Assembly: GCF_945859685.1 (NCBI RefSeq)
Contig: NC_079147.1
Span: 137,044,645 to 137,108,644 of the forward strand
From: Eupeodes corollae
Taxonomy: Eukaryota; Arthropoda; Insecta; Diptera; Syrphidae
Length of the DNA: 64,000 nucleotides
Direction of reading: 5' to 3'
Made by a program: the position numbers and the translations under genes. The notes beneath the pieces were generated by a model. The model was not told the origin of the DNA. It was given only the letters and a program-made list of their open reading frames with translations, and ran no database searches. Below, piece by piece: positions 53,951 through 64,000 of this stretch (its first letter is position 1; each line of letters opens with the position of its first letter).

Positions 53951-56490
53951 TCAATGGAACCAGCTAGAGTCCCTTACGAAATGTGAGACGCTGATTATAC
54001 TGATATGATTTAGATCGTTTAGATCGTTAAAGAAGAATTCTCCTAGGTAATTCTTGCGTTTTCGAGCTAGAGCAGGGCATGTGCAGAGAAGATGAAGAAC
54101 CGTTTCTTCCTCTTCCTCGTCCATACAGTTTCTGCAAAAGTCATTTGAGAATACGCCTAGTCTCGTGGCGTGCTTTCCTATTAGACAGTGTCCGGTTATG
54201 ACACCTATTATCGAGCTTATATGCGATCTGCTTAGAGAGAGCAAGCACCTTGAACGTTTTAAATCCAGTGTTGGCCAGATGTTTTTTGTGACTTGACACG
54301 TGGTGATGTTGTTCCACCTGGTGCCAGCCCTCCTCGCAGCGTCTTGCATTAGCAGCAGTTTACAAGTAGCGATTGGTATGCCAGTACTTGCCAAACGTGG
54401 TAGGATGGGCTGTACTGTACCGTTCCTGGCGAGTTCATCTGCCTTACAGTTACCTAGAATGTCTCTATGGCCCGGCACCCAGCAAAAGTGAATATTAAAC
54501 TGTTGCCCCATCTCCATTAGAGATGATCGACAGTTATGGACTGTTATAGAGTTTGTAGAGACAGAATCCAGAGATTTGATAGCGGCCTGGCTGTCAGAGA
54601 AAATACGGATATCAGATGTTGATATCACGTTTTCTTTAAGCCAAGACAAGACTTCCTTAATCGCCAAAAGTTCCGCCTGGAACACGCTACAATGATTGGG
54701 AAGGCGGAATGGCAGACTTAATTTCAGTCGTTTAGAGTACACACCTCCACCAACCCCTTCTTTGGTTTTTGAGCCATCTGTGTAAAAGTGGATTGACTCA
54801 TCCTCCAAGAATGTCCTATCCTCCCAAAAAGATCTGGTAGGTATAGAAATCTGGAAGTTTCTGTCGAATTGTAGTTGAGGGATGGTGTAGTCTGTGTGCT
54901 TTGGAATTGGTTCTAAGTACCTTAGAATTACGGAGTGGCCAATGTTGTTGTTAGTCCACTGCGACGAAGCATTGAGGCGAATAGCAGAGCTTGCAGCTAT
55001 TTGTTTGCTAAATATGTCAAGAGGTGTAAGGTAGAGCAAGGTGTCCAGTGCTGCAGACGGGGTCGTTCGAAGCGATCCGCTTATACATAGGCAGGCTGAA
55101 TGTTGGACTTTATTTAACTTATCCCTGTTTATACCTTTCTCTAAAGCAGTACTGCCACACCGTACATTAAAATCGGTCTGATTACCGATGTGTATAGCCA
55201 ATGCGTGATTCTGGGCTGTAAACCCCTTTTATTACCAATAGCTTTTTTGCAAGAAAAGAGAGCTACAGTAGCTTTTTTGACTCTTTCCTGTACGTTGCGT
55301 TTCCAATTTAGTTTTTTGTCTAAGACAAGACCTAGGTATTTAGCCTCGTCTGAGAATTTTTATTGGATTCCTTTAATATAAGGAGGGTTGATAATTGGAA
55401 TTTTGTATCTCCTCGAAAATAAGACCAGATCGGTTTTGTGTGGGTTAACACCCAGTCCACACCGATCAGCCCAAAGTATTAGTCTGTTCAAAGCATTTTG
55501 TAAGAGTTCTTTTAGGATATTAAGATGCTTTCCTGAAACTGCTATAGCAACGTCGTCCGCATAAGCTATCACTCTGAAACCCTCCGCATCCAGACTAGTT
55601 AGGATTTCATTCACCACTAGGTTCCAGAGGAGAGGGGATAGAACACCACCTTGCGGTGTCCCTCTACTAACGAATCGTCTGCAAGAAGAGTTGCCCAGTT
55701 TTGAGTTAATTATTCTGCTAGTAAGCATTAAATGAATTAACTCCCGAAGCGAACTCTCTACATTTAGAGATGTCAGTGCAGATGTGATTGCAGATGTGTC
55801 CGCGTTGTTAAAGGCGCCTTCGATGTCAAGTAAAGCAACCAAAGTGAACTCTTTATGATGGAGGGAATATTCGATGGTGCGTACTAAAGTGTGTAACGCT
55901 GTTTCCACCGATTTACCTTTACAGTAGGCATGTTGAGACGAAGACAGAAGTCTTGTATCGATACGTGCCCTTAAATGGATATCAATCAATCTTTCCAGGG
56001 TCTTAAGAAGGAATGATGATAGACTTATTGGTCGTAGATCTTAAGGATTGACTTGGGAGCATTAAGCAGCTTTAGGTATAAAAACAACTTTAACTTCTCT
56101 CCATGCCGAGGGAACATGGACCAGGTAAAGACAGCTGGTAAAAATTGCATCAAGGATTGGTGCAATTATATCAGAAGCTTTTTGTAATTCTGCTGGTATT
56201 ATTCCATCTGGTCCTGCAGCTTTAAATGGTTTGAAGCTGTTTAGAGCCCATTGTAGCTTATCCTTTGTGATTAGACCTTGTGGATATGTTGTATTTGAAC
56301 TTGAACGTATAAAACTGTTGCAAGTTTCGGTAAGAGAACTACCAGGAAAGTGAGTGTCCAATAGTAAGTTCAGCGATTCATTACTTGAATTTGTCCAGGA
56401 GCCGTCTGTATTTTTCAAGCAGCTTGGCATAGCTGGATTAGTTGAAAGAATTTTCCGTAACCTAGAGGCTTCAGAAGTTTCTTCTATCAT
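53951..56490 (-). pseudogene. LINE ORF2 remnant: reverse transcriptase, RNase H and Cys-rich end
   Basis: Block 56062-56490: LNSFKPFKAAGPDGIIPAEL and VPSAWREVKVVFIPKAA (fingers). Block 55360-55989: SSSQHAYCKGKSVETALHTL, LVALLDIEGAFNNADTSAI with the first Asp, GTPQGGVLSPLLWNLVVNEI and RVIAYADDVAIAVSG with the catalytic Asp pair. Block 53951-55201: RNase H with IHFYTDGSKTKEGVGGGVYS, FQAELLAIKEVLSWL, IRIFSDSQAAIKSL and FCWVPGHRDILGNCKADELA, then RNCMDEEEEETVLHLLCTCP, a Cys-rich end. The blocks are separated by stops at about 56040 and 55360. The 416-codon RNase H block is intact. The endonuclease is absent. Confidence 0.85.
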
Positions 56491-56830
56491 GCCACAGAAG
56501 GATCGCCAAGAAGATCGCTTGGATTTCCTAAGTGCCTTCTTGTAGATTCTTAGGGATTCTTTGTAGGAGTCCCAATGAGAGGCTAGTCTTGCAGCTCTGG
56601 CCTTTTTTTAACAAAACAAGAAAACCTACAAGCATTTTTATGAGAAATAAAATGGCATTAACATTTTTGAAAAGAAAAATTTTAAACCGGTGGTTCAAAA
56701 TCACCAAGGTGCAGAGTTGGCTTCGCTAGCAATTTAATGCCTTAAATCTTGACTTATAGGTATTTAAAAAAAGTTAATAAAATAATAAAACTTACCTGTT
56801 TTGTGTGTCATCAAACAATATAATTATTAA

Positions 56831-59800
56831 CTTACTTACTTTACTTAAGGTGGCGCTACAGTCCGGGGCGGACCTGGGCCTCAACCAACAAGCTTCTCCA
56901 GCCAGCTCGGTCCCTAGCTAGCTGTCTCCAGTTTGGCACGCCAAGTTGGTTGAGGTCCTCTCCCACCTGGGTGCGCCACCTGAGTCGCGGTCTTCTTCTA
57001 CTGCGCCGTCCCTCGGGATTGGATTCGAAGACCTTCCGGGCTGGAGCGTTGATGTCTATCAGCTCTACATGACCTAGCCATCTAAGCCGTTGGACTTTAA
57101 TTCTGCTAACTAGGTCAGTGTCGCTGTACAGCCCGTACAGTTCGTCGTTATATCTTCTCCTCCATTCTCCATCTATGCGTACGGGACCAAAAACACCCGA
57201 AGAATTTTTCTCTCGAAGCATCCTAAGACACTCTCATCTTTCTTTGACAGGGTCCAGACCTCAGCGCCATAAATGAGAACCGGGATGATGAGTGTCTTAT
57301 AGATGGTGATTTTACATGCTCGAGAGAGGACTTTACTTCTCAATTGCCTTCTAAGTCCAAAGAAGCAGCGATTTGCAAGAGTAATTCTTCGTTTGATTTC
57401 AGCGCTGGTGTTGTTGTCTGCATTAATAGCGGTGCCTAGGTATACAAAGTCCTTAACTACCTCAAAGTTATAGCTGTCCATGGTGACGTTTTGTCCAATA
57501 CGTCGTCGTTCAGTGTCCTTTTTTGATGACAGCATATACTTGGTCTTGCCCTCATTGACCGCTAAACCCATCTTCTTCGCTTCCGTCGCAATGCTCAAAA
57601 ACAGTCCACTGACATCACGCTTTGATCTTCCAATTATGTTAATATCATCTGCGTATCCGAGTAATTGGATGGATCTTTGGAAGATTGTGCCTCTAGTGTT
57701 GACGGTTGAGTTTTGCACTATTCTTTCCAGAACGATGTTGAAGAAGTCGCATGACAGTGCATCGATTTGTCTAAAACCTTTTTTGACATCAAATGCATCG
57801 GTAAGATCTTTTCCGACCTTGATAGAGCAACATTCTCCATCGTCATTCTGCACAAACGGATAAGTTTGACAGGGATGCCAGAACTAGAAATTGCTCTGTA
57901 GAGCTGGGTATCGATTTGAAGTTCCTGGGTTTTTTCCAAGATCTGCCGTAGTGTGAATATTTGGTCGATAGTGGACTTTCTCGGTCTGAAGCCACACTGA
58001 TAAGGACCAATCAGGTTGTTGACGAACGGCTTCAGTCATTCACATAATACGGTATAGGCAATGTTAAGGAGACTAACGCCTCTGTAGTTGGCGCAATTTA
58101 GAGGATCTCCTTTCTTATGTATCGGGCATACTATGCTGAGATTCCACTCATCGGGCATGCTTTCTTCCGACCATATTTTGCAGATGAGTTGGTGCATGCT
58201 CCCTACCAAGTCATCGCCTGCTGCTTTGAATAGTTCGGCGGTGATGCCGTCAGCTCCAGCAGCTTTGTTTGACTTAAGTTTAGATATAGCTATCTTCACT
58301 TCGTCAAGGTCGGGTAGGCGGAATTGTTGATCTGCGTCGCCCAGGTTGAGTGGTTCTATCTTCCTTACAGCGGAATTCGGTTCGTCATCGCCGATATATA
58401 ATTTGGAGAAGTGATCTTTCCATATTCTCAGCATCGACTGTGGTTCTACTACGATGTTCCCTTGATCGTCTTTACAGGCTTCGGTTCGTGGCTGGTACCC
58501 TTGGGAGGTTTTTTTTACTTGTTGGTAAAATTTACGAACCTCATTCCTGTTGTGACATCCCTCTATCTCCTCGATCACGCGCTTCTCATGCTCTCTTTTT
58601 TTCCATCTAAGAAGCCGGTGTTCCTCTCTCCTCTTCTGCTCGTAGAGCTCGCGAGCAGCTCTAGTCCTTTTTTGCAGCGCCGTTTTGTATGCCCCTTGTT
58701 TTGCTGCGTGCGCTTGCCGGCATTCGTCGTCAAACCAGGGGTTTCGCTGTGGTGGCCGTGTGAAACCTAGCACTTCAGAGGCGGCATCTCTGATGGCTGC
58801 AAGGCAATGTTGCCACTGGTTTTCAATGCTTAATGCAGGAAGCATAGGACTCCTTAGGAGGTTATAAGAGACTCGATCGGAAAAGGACATGGCAGTCTCT
58901 TGCGATTGTAGCCGTCTAACGTCGAATCTTCTCACAGTACTTCCTTGCTTTGGCTTGGATCGGGATATCCGTAGCCGTACGTTGGCAACAACGAGGTAGT
59001 GGTCCGAGTCAATGTTAGCCTCCCTGAATGTTCGGATATCCTGGATACTGGAGAAGTGTCGTGCGTCGATCGCAATGTGGTCAATCTGGTTGACGGTTGA
59101 TTAATCAGGAGATTTCCATGTCCCCTTGTGGATATTGAGATGCGTGTACTGCGTACTAGGTACCAGAACGTCTCGCCGCGCAGCGAAATCGACCAGCCTG
59201 AATCCGTTGTCGGAGGTGGTGTCGTGCAGGCTGTATCTCCCGATTATCCCACCAAAGATGTCTTCTCTTCCTAGCTTGGCATTAAAATCTCCTAAGACAA
59301 TTTTAATGTCATAGCCAGGGCACTGCTCATATGTCTTGTCCAAGAGCTCGAAGAATATGTCTTTGGTGTCTTCATCTTTCTCCTCTGTTGGGGCATGCGC
59401 GCATATTAGGCTTATGTTGGCGAATTTAGCCTTGATGCGGATTGTCGTGATGCGCTCGCTCACACTGTTGAAACTCAGGACTTTTTGCCTGAGCCTAGTT
59501 CCAACAACAAATCCACACCCAAATAGACGCTGTCTTTGTTCTCGGTAGCAGTCGCCGTAGTAGATATCGCAGTCTTTTAGTTTGCGTTTGCCCGGTCCAT
59601 CCCATCGCACTTCTTGGATGGCTGTAATATCTGCCTTGCAGCAGTTTAGGGCTTCCGCTAATTGTTCGGCTGCACGTGGTCTGTTAAGGGACCTAACATT
59701 CCACGTACATATCCGAAGTTCGTTGTCCTTATTTCGTTTTCGTGGGTTGTCAACAGTGAATCCGTCCGTATCCGAGGCTTGTTGTTGCTTCGAAACTATG

Positions 59801-60256
59801 ATGGTTTTACGTAGCCAGGAAGTCACCCCGACGGCACAACCCCCAACCTGGAGGGCCAGATCCTTAGTATAACTCCAAGGAAGGGGAGCCGGATGAACCG
59901 CTCCTTATAGGCCTGGGCTCCGAATATGTCGAAGAAGCCCTATAGGGTGTTCACTAAGTAGTTCGACCTTACTGGAACTGTAGACGCCACCGTTGATTCT
60001 ATCTCGAGAATTCGTCCGCTGCCGCCTGGATAAGGAGAGGTGCCTTAGTGGAAACACCTCTTCCCCCCTCTCTCGTTTGCTGCCCCCAACAACTTTCCAT
60101 TGAGGTTGGAACCCAATCTCCAGTTAAGGTACTAGGCACCCGATGTTCACCGCGGGGAGGTGAGAGTAGGAGTTGATAGACAGAGGTGGGTTTTGAGAAA
60201 AACCTGTGGACGCTTGTGTCCTCTTGAATGCACATGTCTACCATTTGAACATCATA
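56831..60256 (-). mobile_element. RTE-type LINE, full length, inserted in the right arm
   Basis: Flanked by ATAATTATTAA at 56820-56830 and 60257-60267. The left arm at about 52096-52106 holds this sequence once, uninterrupted (TTAATAATTAT), so it is the pre-insertion site. Length 3,426 bp, normal for RTE. The 3' end on the sense strand is GCGCCACCTTAAGTAAAGTA then AGTAAG, typical of RTE. The protein resembles what is often annotated as craniofacial development protein 2-like. It carries nonsense codons and a deletion in the RT. Confidence 0.93.
56856..59826 (-). pseudogene. RTE endonuclease and reverse transcriptase (two nonsense codons, motif A deleted)
   Basis: Endonuclease (59826-59101): LRICTWNVRSLNRPRAAEQL, ITAIQEVRWDG with the catalytic Glu, and DIKIVLGDFNAKLGRED. 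A TAA at about 59102 replaces the CAA of copy B; the frame continues with an NQIDHIAID-type block and SDHY. Linker and fingers (58935-58036): KRREEHRLLRWKKREHEKRV, KLKSNKAAGADGITAELFKA and DEWNLSIVCPIHKKGDPLN. A TGA follows near 58035. At about 57915 IDTQLYRA shows that the segment with motif A (present at 32230-32290) is deleted. Then KVGKDLTDAFDVKKGFRQID, LLGYADDINIIG with the Asp pair, and the C-terminal block to 56856. The 5' region 59827-60256 is non-coding leader. Confidence 0.88.
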
Positions 60257-60500
60257 ATAATTATTAATAAGGTGAATTTTAAATCAAATCAATATACACG
60301 CACAAAAAATCATTTCGGTAACGCGCCTTAATTTAAAATCTTCAACAAAAAGTCCAAAATATAATTGAAAAATTTAAGATACACCGTATTTTTTATACTA
60401 TGTAGTTTTAGAGCTGATACTAAAAGATTATTTATTTTTAACTATAAAAATGCAAAAATAGTTTGTTCAATACCGCACAAGTCATTTCAGTGAACATATA

Positions 60501-61652
60501 CGAGGGGCGTTCAATATATTCTCGGTATCGTGGTGAAGCTGTGGTTATATATATAAATTGACTTATTTATCAAGTAATGCTATTATTTTAGTGTATTCAT
60601 GTAAAATTTCATATAAATGTGATTATTATTTACCGTTAAATCTCTATTTAAACAGAATCATAATGGCAACTGAGACGATGATGGTGAAAATTGAGCATCG
60701 CGCTGTAATTAAATTTCTCACTAAGCAAGGAAAAAGTCAAAAAACTATTCATGAAGAAATGGTGGCAGTTTACCAGGGTTCATTATGAAGTGCAAAAGTG
60801 GTCAAGTAGTTCAAAAGAGGCAGAAAGAGCATTGGGCGCCCCGGCTAGTGCTTGTACGGGAGAAAGCATCAAAGAAGTCGAAAAACTTGTTCTCGAGGAT
60901 GCCCGAATAAAGGTGAAAATGATGGCAGAGATCACCAAGCTTTCGACTGGTACCATGTAGAGAGCTTTTGGAGATGTGTAGTGAGAACGCGGACGGTGTT
61001 ATGCATCGGATTGTTACTGGGGACGAAACATGGGTTCACCACTATGACCCTGAAAGCAAGCAAGAGTCCATGCAGTGGCATAAAAAAGTAACAGACCCCC
61101 CGAAGAAGTTCAAAGTCACTCCGTCTGCCAGGAAGCTCATGGCCACAGTTTTTTGGGACTCAAAGGGAATCTTACTCATTGAGTACAAAAAAAAAGGTGA
61201 AACCATCAACGCCAAATCCTACGCTTCCACTTTGCATAATTTGCGGGAGGAAATTAAAAAGAAAAGACGGGGTAAACTCGCAGCGGGTGTGTTGCTTCTT
61301 CATGACAACGCTCCTGTTCACACGGCGCGAGTTTCCAAGGCTGCTGTGCGAGATTGTGGTTTTGAAGAAATTCAACATCCACCCTATAGTCCAGACCTTG
61401 CCCCTAGTGATTACTTCCTGTTTCCAGATTTGAAAAAATGTCTTCGTGGAAAAAGATTTTCGGATGATGAAGAACTCAAGGTATTTTGCAGGGAAAGAGG
61501 AAACTTAGTTTTTTGAGGGTTTAAAAAAGCTTATCTCAAGATGTAACAAATGCATTGATGTTAGGGGAGATTATATTGAAAAATAAAAACAATTTAAATT
61601 GAATTCGCATTTTCCTTCATATCGATACCGAGAATATATTGAACGCCCCTCG
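60501..61652 (+). mobile_element. Mariner transposon, right-arm copy
   Basis: Same ends and TA flanks as the left-arm copy. It is 16 bp longer, because of a diverged stretch near 60570-60615, just before the transposase start. Otherwise the two copies are almost the same. Confidence 0.9.
60663..61516 (+). pseudogene. Mariner DD34D transposase, right-arm copy (same frameshift as the left)
   Basis: ATG at 60663, the same stop after VYQGSL, the same shifted middle block (60751-60960) and the same open catalytic block (60968-61516), with the single change DLAPSDYF for DLAPNDYF. The shared lesions show that the element was already dead when the arms were copied. Ser before the catalytic Asp is the usual residue in mariners, so the left-arm Asn is probably the newer state. 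Confidence 0.85.
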
Positions 61653-61859
61653 TAGGTAGATAGTCGATCAAAAATAATTTTAAGTGAATCCAGCCATTCG
61701 GTGTCAATCGGCATTTGAGGAAGAGAACAATAACAAAGCCGGTTGTCAGAGTATTTTTCGTCAAAAAAATTATATCTAAATGTTAAGTAACTTTTTATTC
61801 TTAAGCTAAGGATTTCTTTATTTTAGAATTCTGTTGGATAGATAAAATGGGCTTTAAAC

Positions 61860-62530
61860 TAATGGGCTTTTACTAAAGTTGCTTAAAAGACTTATTGGAC
61901 GATAGCTACTAGCTTTATTTGGTGGTTTTCCTGGTTTAAGTATAGGGATAATTCTTGCCATCTTCCAAGTTTCTGGGAAGTACTGCAATTTGATACAAGC
62001 GTTAACTATGACGCAAATAAAACGAATAGCAATTTTTGGCAGCTCCTTTAAGTAAATATTTTTTATGCTGTCAAAACCTGCAGATTTTTTATTCGCAAAT
62101 TGCTAATAAAATACTCAATATCTTCTCCTGAAACAAAGACGTCTGCCGGTTAGGGCACTACTGTATTTCTCAAGGTATTTACCGAATCAGTAACTACATT
62201 TGTTACCGTGCTTACTTGTGCTTACATAGGATTGTTGAAGTTTTGCGCGAATGTATCAGCAAAAATGTTTGCTTTTTCTTCATGCGTAGCAATGAGACAA
62301 TCATTATTTTCAAGATGAGTTATGGATCTATTCTTGTTTTTAAAGACCTTGGCGATGTTCCAAAAAGATTTAGAATTTGGCTCAAGGGAACTGAGCCTAT
62401 TGTTCCAAGAGTTGTTTCTGAATTTTGTGATCTCAAAGGATATTTTCTTCGTAAAATTTTTCATTAAATAAAAGTCATTATCATGTTTGAACCTAGCCCA
62501 TTTTCTTCTAATATAGTTTCTTTGCTTTAT
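61860..62530 (-). pseudogene. Jockey-like LINE fragment in the right arm
   Basis: Mirror copy of 49845-50515, with WNIAKVFKN where the left arm has WNISKVFKN. Same truncation before the palm. Confidence 0.8.
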
Positions 62531-64000
62531 GTAATTAACGATATAACCAGAAATTACATCTAAATGTTAAGTACCTTTTTATTCATTATTCGTAGAGCGT
62601 ACATTAATAGTCCGTGATTCCGTGAACGTATTTATTATATTTAATTATTGATGCAATTCTTTTTTACTACTCGAAATAACAAAGAAACCTCGAATATGTT
62701 CCTATTGGCAAAGTCAGATAGCATTTAAGATGGCCGCCGTATAATCAAAGGGCCTCTTATTTGAAATCGTCATTTCGTGAACGGTCATTTCGGACATTCC
62801 CGGACATGATTTGACGTATTTTCCTTGAAAAAGATTTTGTATGTATTGTTTTCATTATCGCTTATTTAATATAGATACACTATACACCCATGTTATAAAT
62901 TAAAGCTTAAATTATGTGCTTTGTTTTGTTCTTCTTGATTTTATCAAACCTAGAAAAACGTTCCCGAATTGATGGTTTCTATAAGATATTTAATACTAAA
63001 AAATATTTCTAATAAAGTATAGAATTCTGTGCGCTGCCCTGACAAAGTTTAATAATATACAAATTTTAAAATAGTATAATATATAAGCCATCATTGTAGC
63101 TTTCAATTTTTTTTTCTTCATAAAACCAATTTTGAAATTTGCAACTTTGGTGATTTTGAGCCAGGTATATTTTTCAATCCTAAAATTTAGTAAATATTTA
63201 GTAAAAGCGCACGCTTTTGACCAAATCTTGGAGGCGAAGCTATTGTCCTCTCCCATTCTGCTTACAACCTTTGAAACTTAAAGCTTAAAACTGTTTTTTC
63301 AAAATAACTTATCTCGGGTTATCTATAGCATCATTAAATGTTTGGTTTCTTTCGTAAATTTGCCTTGGAGTTTAATTTTATTATTAATACCGATATTTTA
63401 AAACAGTAGTTAAACTTTATGTTTATTCCAAATGTATAGAAAAATTACCCCAAATTTAAAAACTTTGCTCTGACAGAAAAAAATTGCATTTGCTAAAATT
63501 TAGATATTTTACGACTGGAACAAAGTCATCAAATGTATGTATGTAGGTAATTACAATTACAAAGTCTAATATTTCTCTAAAAATAAAGATCTAAACAAAG
63601 TTTATGTAAGTTTAAAAATGAGCCAGGGTAGGTTTACTAAAATAAAAGAAAGCATTTCCTTACATCCTTGATAACTTACTATTGTAGATAGATTATAATA
63701 AATGCCTACATATAGCATAATATCATAAGAACTTAAGTAAAACTGTCTTCAAATTTGTCCTTGAAACACTTTTTTGATTGGAAGTTATAACTACCTAGGT
63801 ACTTTATAAACTCAATTATTTGTATTAATTTTTAAAACAAAAGATTTTAAAAGTTCCTCATCCCATTTAAAAAATTCACTACCATTAAAAAACGTCCAAG
63901 CTGAAATTTCCTTAAATTATTCGATAATAGGTAGGTATGTGTACTATATTTTTATATTTGTAAACAATTTAACATGCATCAAAATATTTCACTATAAGTT
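62531..64000. other. Outer non-coding part of the right arm
   Basis: Complement of 48278-49844, lacking about 105 bases relative to it near 63205. No gene is seen. The arm continues beyond the last base. Confidence 0.5.

Larger units (their letters stand above)
53839..56603 (-). mobile_element. LINE with RNase H (I/LOA/R1-like), 5'-truncated, in the palindrome spacer
   Basis: On the minus strand: RT, RNase H, Cys-rich C-terminus, 3' untranslated region and a tail of AACCTAACCTAACCTAACC. The 5' end is lost at 56603, the inner boundary of the right arm. A relative lies at 16720-17360. Confidence 0.8.
56604..64000 (-). repeat. Right arm of the inverted duplication, runs off the window
   Basis: Reverse complement of 52318-48278, interrupted by an RTE LINE at 56831-60256. 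Without that insertion and one target copy it spans about 3.96 kb here against 4.04 kb on the left; the difference is explained by small indels. The inner end at 56604 is a T-run that abuts the truncated 5' end of a LINE. Confidence 0.95.

Noticed and set aside
48278..64000. Reading the inverted arms as terminal repeats of one giant transposon
   Set aside because: The arms contain dead mariner and LINE pieces, the inner ends are ragged at homopolymers, and the spacer holds only fragments of other elements and no transposase or polymerase gene set.
1..64000. tRNA or rRNA genes
   Set aside because: I looked for cloverleaf-type boxes and conserved rRNA words while reading and saw none that hold up; a covariance-model search would be decisive.

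Overview
This window reads as nuclear DNA of an insect, probably a fly (Diptera): it is AT-rich, has spliced genes with GT-AG introns and no operons, and is packed with insect-type transposable elements (Jockey-, I- and RTE-type LINEs, a Gypsy LTR element, Tc1/mariner, pogo, Harbinger and a Sola-like element). Dipteran origin is inference from element types and from the chitin-active gene pair; no marker gene fixes the species.

Host genes. Only two convincing host genes are present, both on the minus strand: a head-to-tail pair of secreted copper lytic polysaccharide monooxygenases of the AA15 / Chitin_bind_3 type, at 6113-9622 (gene A, three exons, 345 residues) and 18337-19285 (gene B, three exons, 276 residues). 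They share signal peptide, N-terminal catalytic His, second copper His at mature position 91 and both intron positions and phases, but have unrelated acidic C-terminal tails. Intron 2 of gene A is swollen to 2.4 kb by a repeat insertion.

Region by region. 357-5461: a Jockey-like LINE (minus) split by a Tc3-like element with a deleted catalytic core. 6616-8948, 11648-14428, 19945-20898, 33418-33802, 34061-35593, 52290-52788 and fragments: a repeat family with terminal hairpins and internal ~175-bp tandem repeats, resembling Helentron-derived (DINE-1/HINE) elements. 14521-17360: fragments of a mariner-like element, a pogo/Tigger-type element and a LINE. 22305-28920: a Gypsy element interrupted by a Sola-like transposon with very long inverted repeats, which itself carries a mariner-like fragment. 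30057-31740: a 5'-truncated LINE with a 549-codon uninterrupted ORF. 32190-34060: RTE and LINE scraps. 36059-43348: a Harbinger element split by a full-length I-like LINE with a perfect 12-bp target duplication. 43760-47740: LINE and RTE remnants.

Right quarter. 48278-52318 and 56604-64000 are the two arms of a large, nearly identical inverted duplication around a 4.3-kb spacer. Each arm carries the same mariner and the same LINE fragment; the right arm alone carries a 3.4-kb RTE LINE flanked by an 11-bp target duplication, and the left arm preserves the empty site. The right arm continues past the window edge. The palindrome, the higher-order repeats inside one Helentron-like copy, and the duplicated LPMO genes are the points most worth following up.
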